From contig JAITAC010000071.1 of the NCBI GenBank assembly GCA_031284345.1, forward strand, positions 1 through 7,080: a DNA stretch of 7,080 nucleotides, in the 5' to 3' direction. Positions 6,517-7,080 of this stretch are shown here, in pieces. How positions within the stretch are numbered: the first letter of the stretch is position 1; each line of letters starts with the position of its first letter. The DNA comes from Holosporaceae bacterium. GTDB lineage: Bacteria > Pseudomonadota > Alphaproteobacteria > UBA3830. The notes under the pieces were generated by a model, which was given only the letters and a program-made list of their open reading frames with translations, ran no database searches and was not told the DNA's origin. The position numbers and the translations under genes were made by a program.

Positions 6517-7080
6517 TCATTGTTCGCTGGCCGACGGAGTAACCGGAGTGATTTTCACTAATCCTATCTGATTTCTCTGTCTTCTTAAAATTTCGATTTT
6601 GTAATTGGACAGCACGTAGATTTGCCCGACGTCTGGAATTTTTCTCAATTCGTGCATAATGTACCCGGCAATGGTTGACGCTTCTTCTTCCGGGAGGTTC
6701 CAATCAAATTGCTTATTGATATCCCTAATCGGAGTCGATCCATCCGCTATTACGCATCCGTCTGGCTGTAATTTAGCGCCGCCGCACTCGTCTTCGACGT
6801 CGTATTCATCTCCGATGTCCCCTACGATCTCCTCAAGAATATCCTCTAGGGTAATGCATCCCATCAGATCTCCGTATTCGTCCACCACCAACGCAAAATG
6901 TTCCCTTTTTTTACGAAAATTTTGCAGTTGATCGAGTAGATGCGTTGTTTCCGGAATAAACCAGGGAGTTGAGATTAAATTATTTATCTTGATATTATCA
7001 AAACTGCCTTTGTTGAACTGCAACGCGCGGAAAAATGTCTTCGTTTTCAAAATTCCAACGATATTCTCCGGATTATCCTT
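6517..7080 (-). CDS. HlyC/CorC-family CBS protein, C-terminal part (cut by right window edge)
   Basis: The frame is open from the right edge to TGA at 6517-6519, giving 187 residues. The first residues (DNPENIVGILKTKTFFRAL) are the end of a first CBS domain, so a start at TTG 7050 would cut a domain and is not believed. A second CBS domain (about 35-90) contains HFALVVDEYGDLMGCITLEDILEEIVGDI. The CorC_HlyC domain (about 98-182) has DWNLPEEEASTIAGYIMHELRKIP and ends before a short tail. The missing N-terminus decides whether this is a DUF21/CNNM membrane transporter or a soluble CorC; it cannot be told from here. It is a distant paralogue of the CorC at 3744-4628, and the two flank miaB-ybeY. 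The miaB ATG follows its stop by 9 nt, consistent with one operon. Confidence 0.9.
   Translation of the reverse strand, partial: KDNPENIVGILKTKTFFRALQFNKGSFDNIKINNLISTPWFIPETTHLLDQLQNFRKKREHFALVVDEYGDLMGCITLEDILEEIVGDIGDEYDVEDECGGAKLQPDGCVIADGSTPIRDINKQFDWNLPEEEASTIAGYIMHELRKIPDVGQIYVLSNYKIEILRRQRNQIGLVKITPVTPSASEQ

Noticed and set aside
6416..6703. Minus-strand 95-codon frame across the CBS-protein/miaB junction
   Set aside because: It overlaps two confident genes in another frame and has a low-complexity Arg-rich translation without family features.
6517..7050. CBS protein starting at TTG 7050
   Set aside because: Codons to the right (KDNPENIVGI) continue a CBS domain in the same frame to the window edge, so the gene is partial rather than starting here.

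Overview
The window reads as bacterial chromosome. It is moderately AT-rich, and every well-supported gene lies on the minus strand, so transcription runs from the right edge to the left. The best guess is an alphaproteobacterium, possibly a host-associated one of the Rickettsiales/Holosporales kind. The grounds are the miaB-ybeY-corC neighbourhood, the style of the RF2 N-terminus, and CorC/HlyC-type CBS proteins beside ybeY. The order-level guess is inference only.

Right half (7080 to 3744): a tight cluster holds the C-terminal part of a HlyC/CorC-family CBS protein (running off the right edge), miaB (tRNA methylthiotransferase), ybeY (rRNA endonuclease/maturation factor) and a second, short CorC/YbeX-type CBS protein. 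Gaps are 9 nt, a 1-nt overlap and 17 nt, so this is probably one operon for RNA modification, ribosome maturation and divalent-cation handling. It is the conserved miaB-ybeZ-ybeY-ybeX(corC)-lnt locus of proteobacteria, with ybeZ/phoH absent from between miaB and ybeY, and lnt absent after corC.

Middle (3743 to 1247): a 157-bp intergenic region contains a good sigma70-like promoter (TTGACC, 17 bp, TATATT) and AT-rich repeats. It leads into a two-gene unit, an MFS transporter followed by prfB (release factor 2). The two overlap by ATGA. The full-length prfB is visible only when a programmed +1 frameshift is recognised: GGAGG, 3 nt, CTT TGA C at codons 20-24, as in the E. coli RF2 gene. The product is then 367 aa and starts at 2351.

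Left end (1246 to 1): about 415 bp hold no secure gene but include an 11-bp G/C homopolymer. Next comes the 5' part of a secreted or surface protein with a signal peptide and the first three copies of a 24-27-residue repeat, cut by the left edge. The homopolymer lies 128 bp upstream of this gene's likely start. The minus frame stays open through it into the gene, so contingency (phase-variable) expression is possible but unproven.

No tRNA, rRNA, CRISPR array, complete insertion sequence or strong intrinsic terminator was seen. No wholly new system is evident. The most interesting items are the homopolymer upstream of the repeat-bearing surface protein, the RF2 frameshift site, and an acidic, Cys-containing insertion in YbeY.
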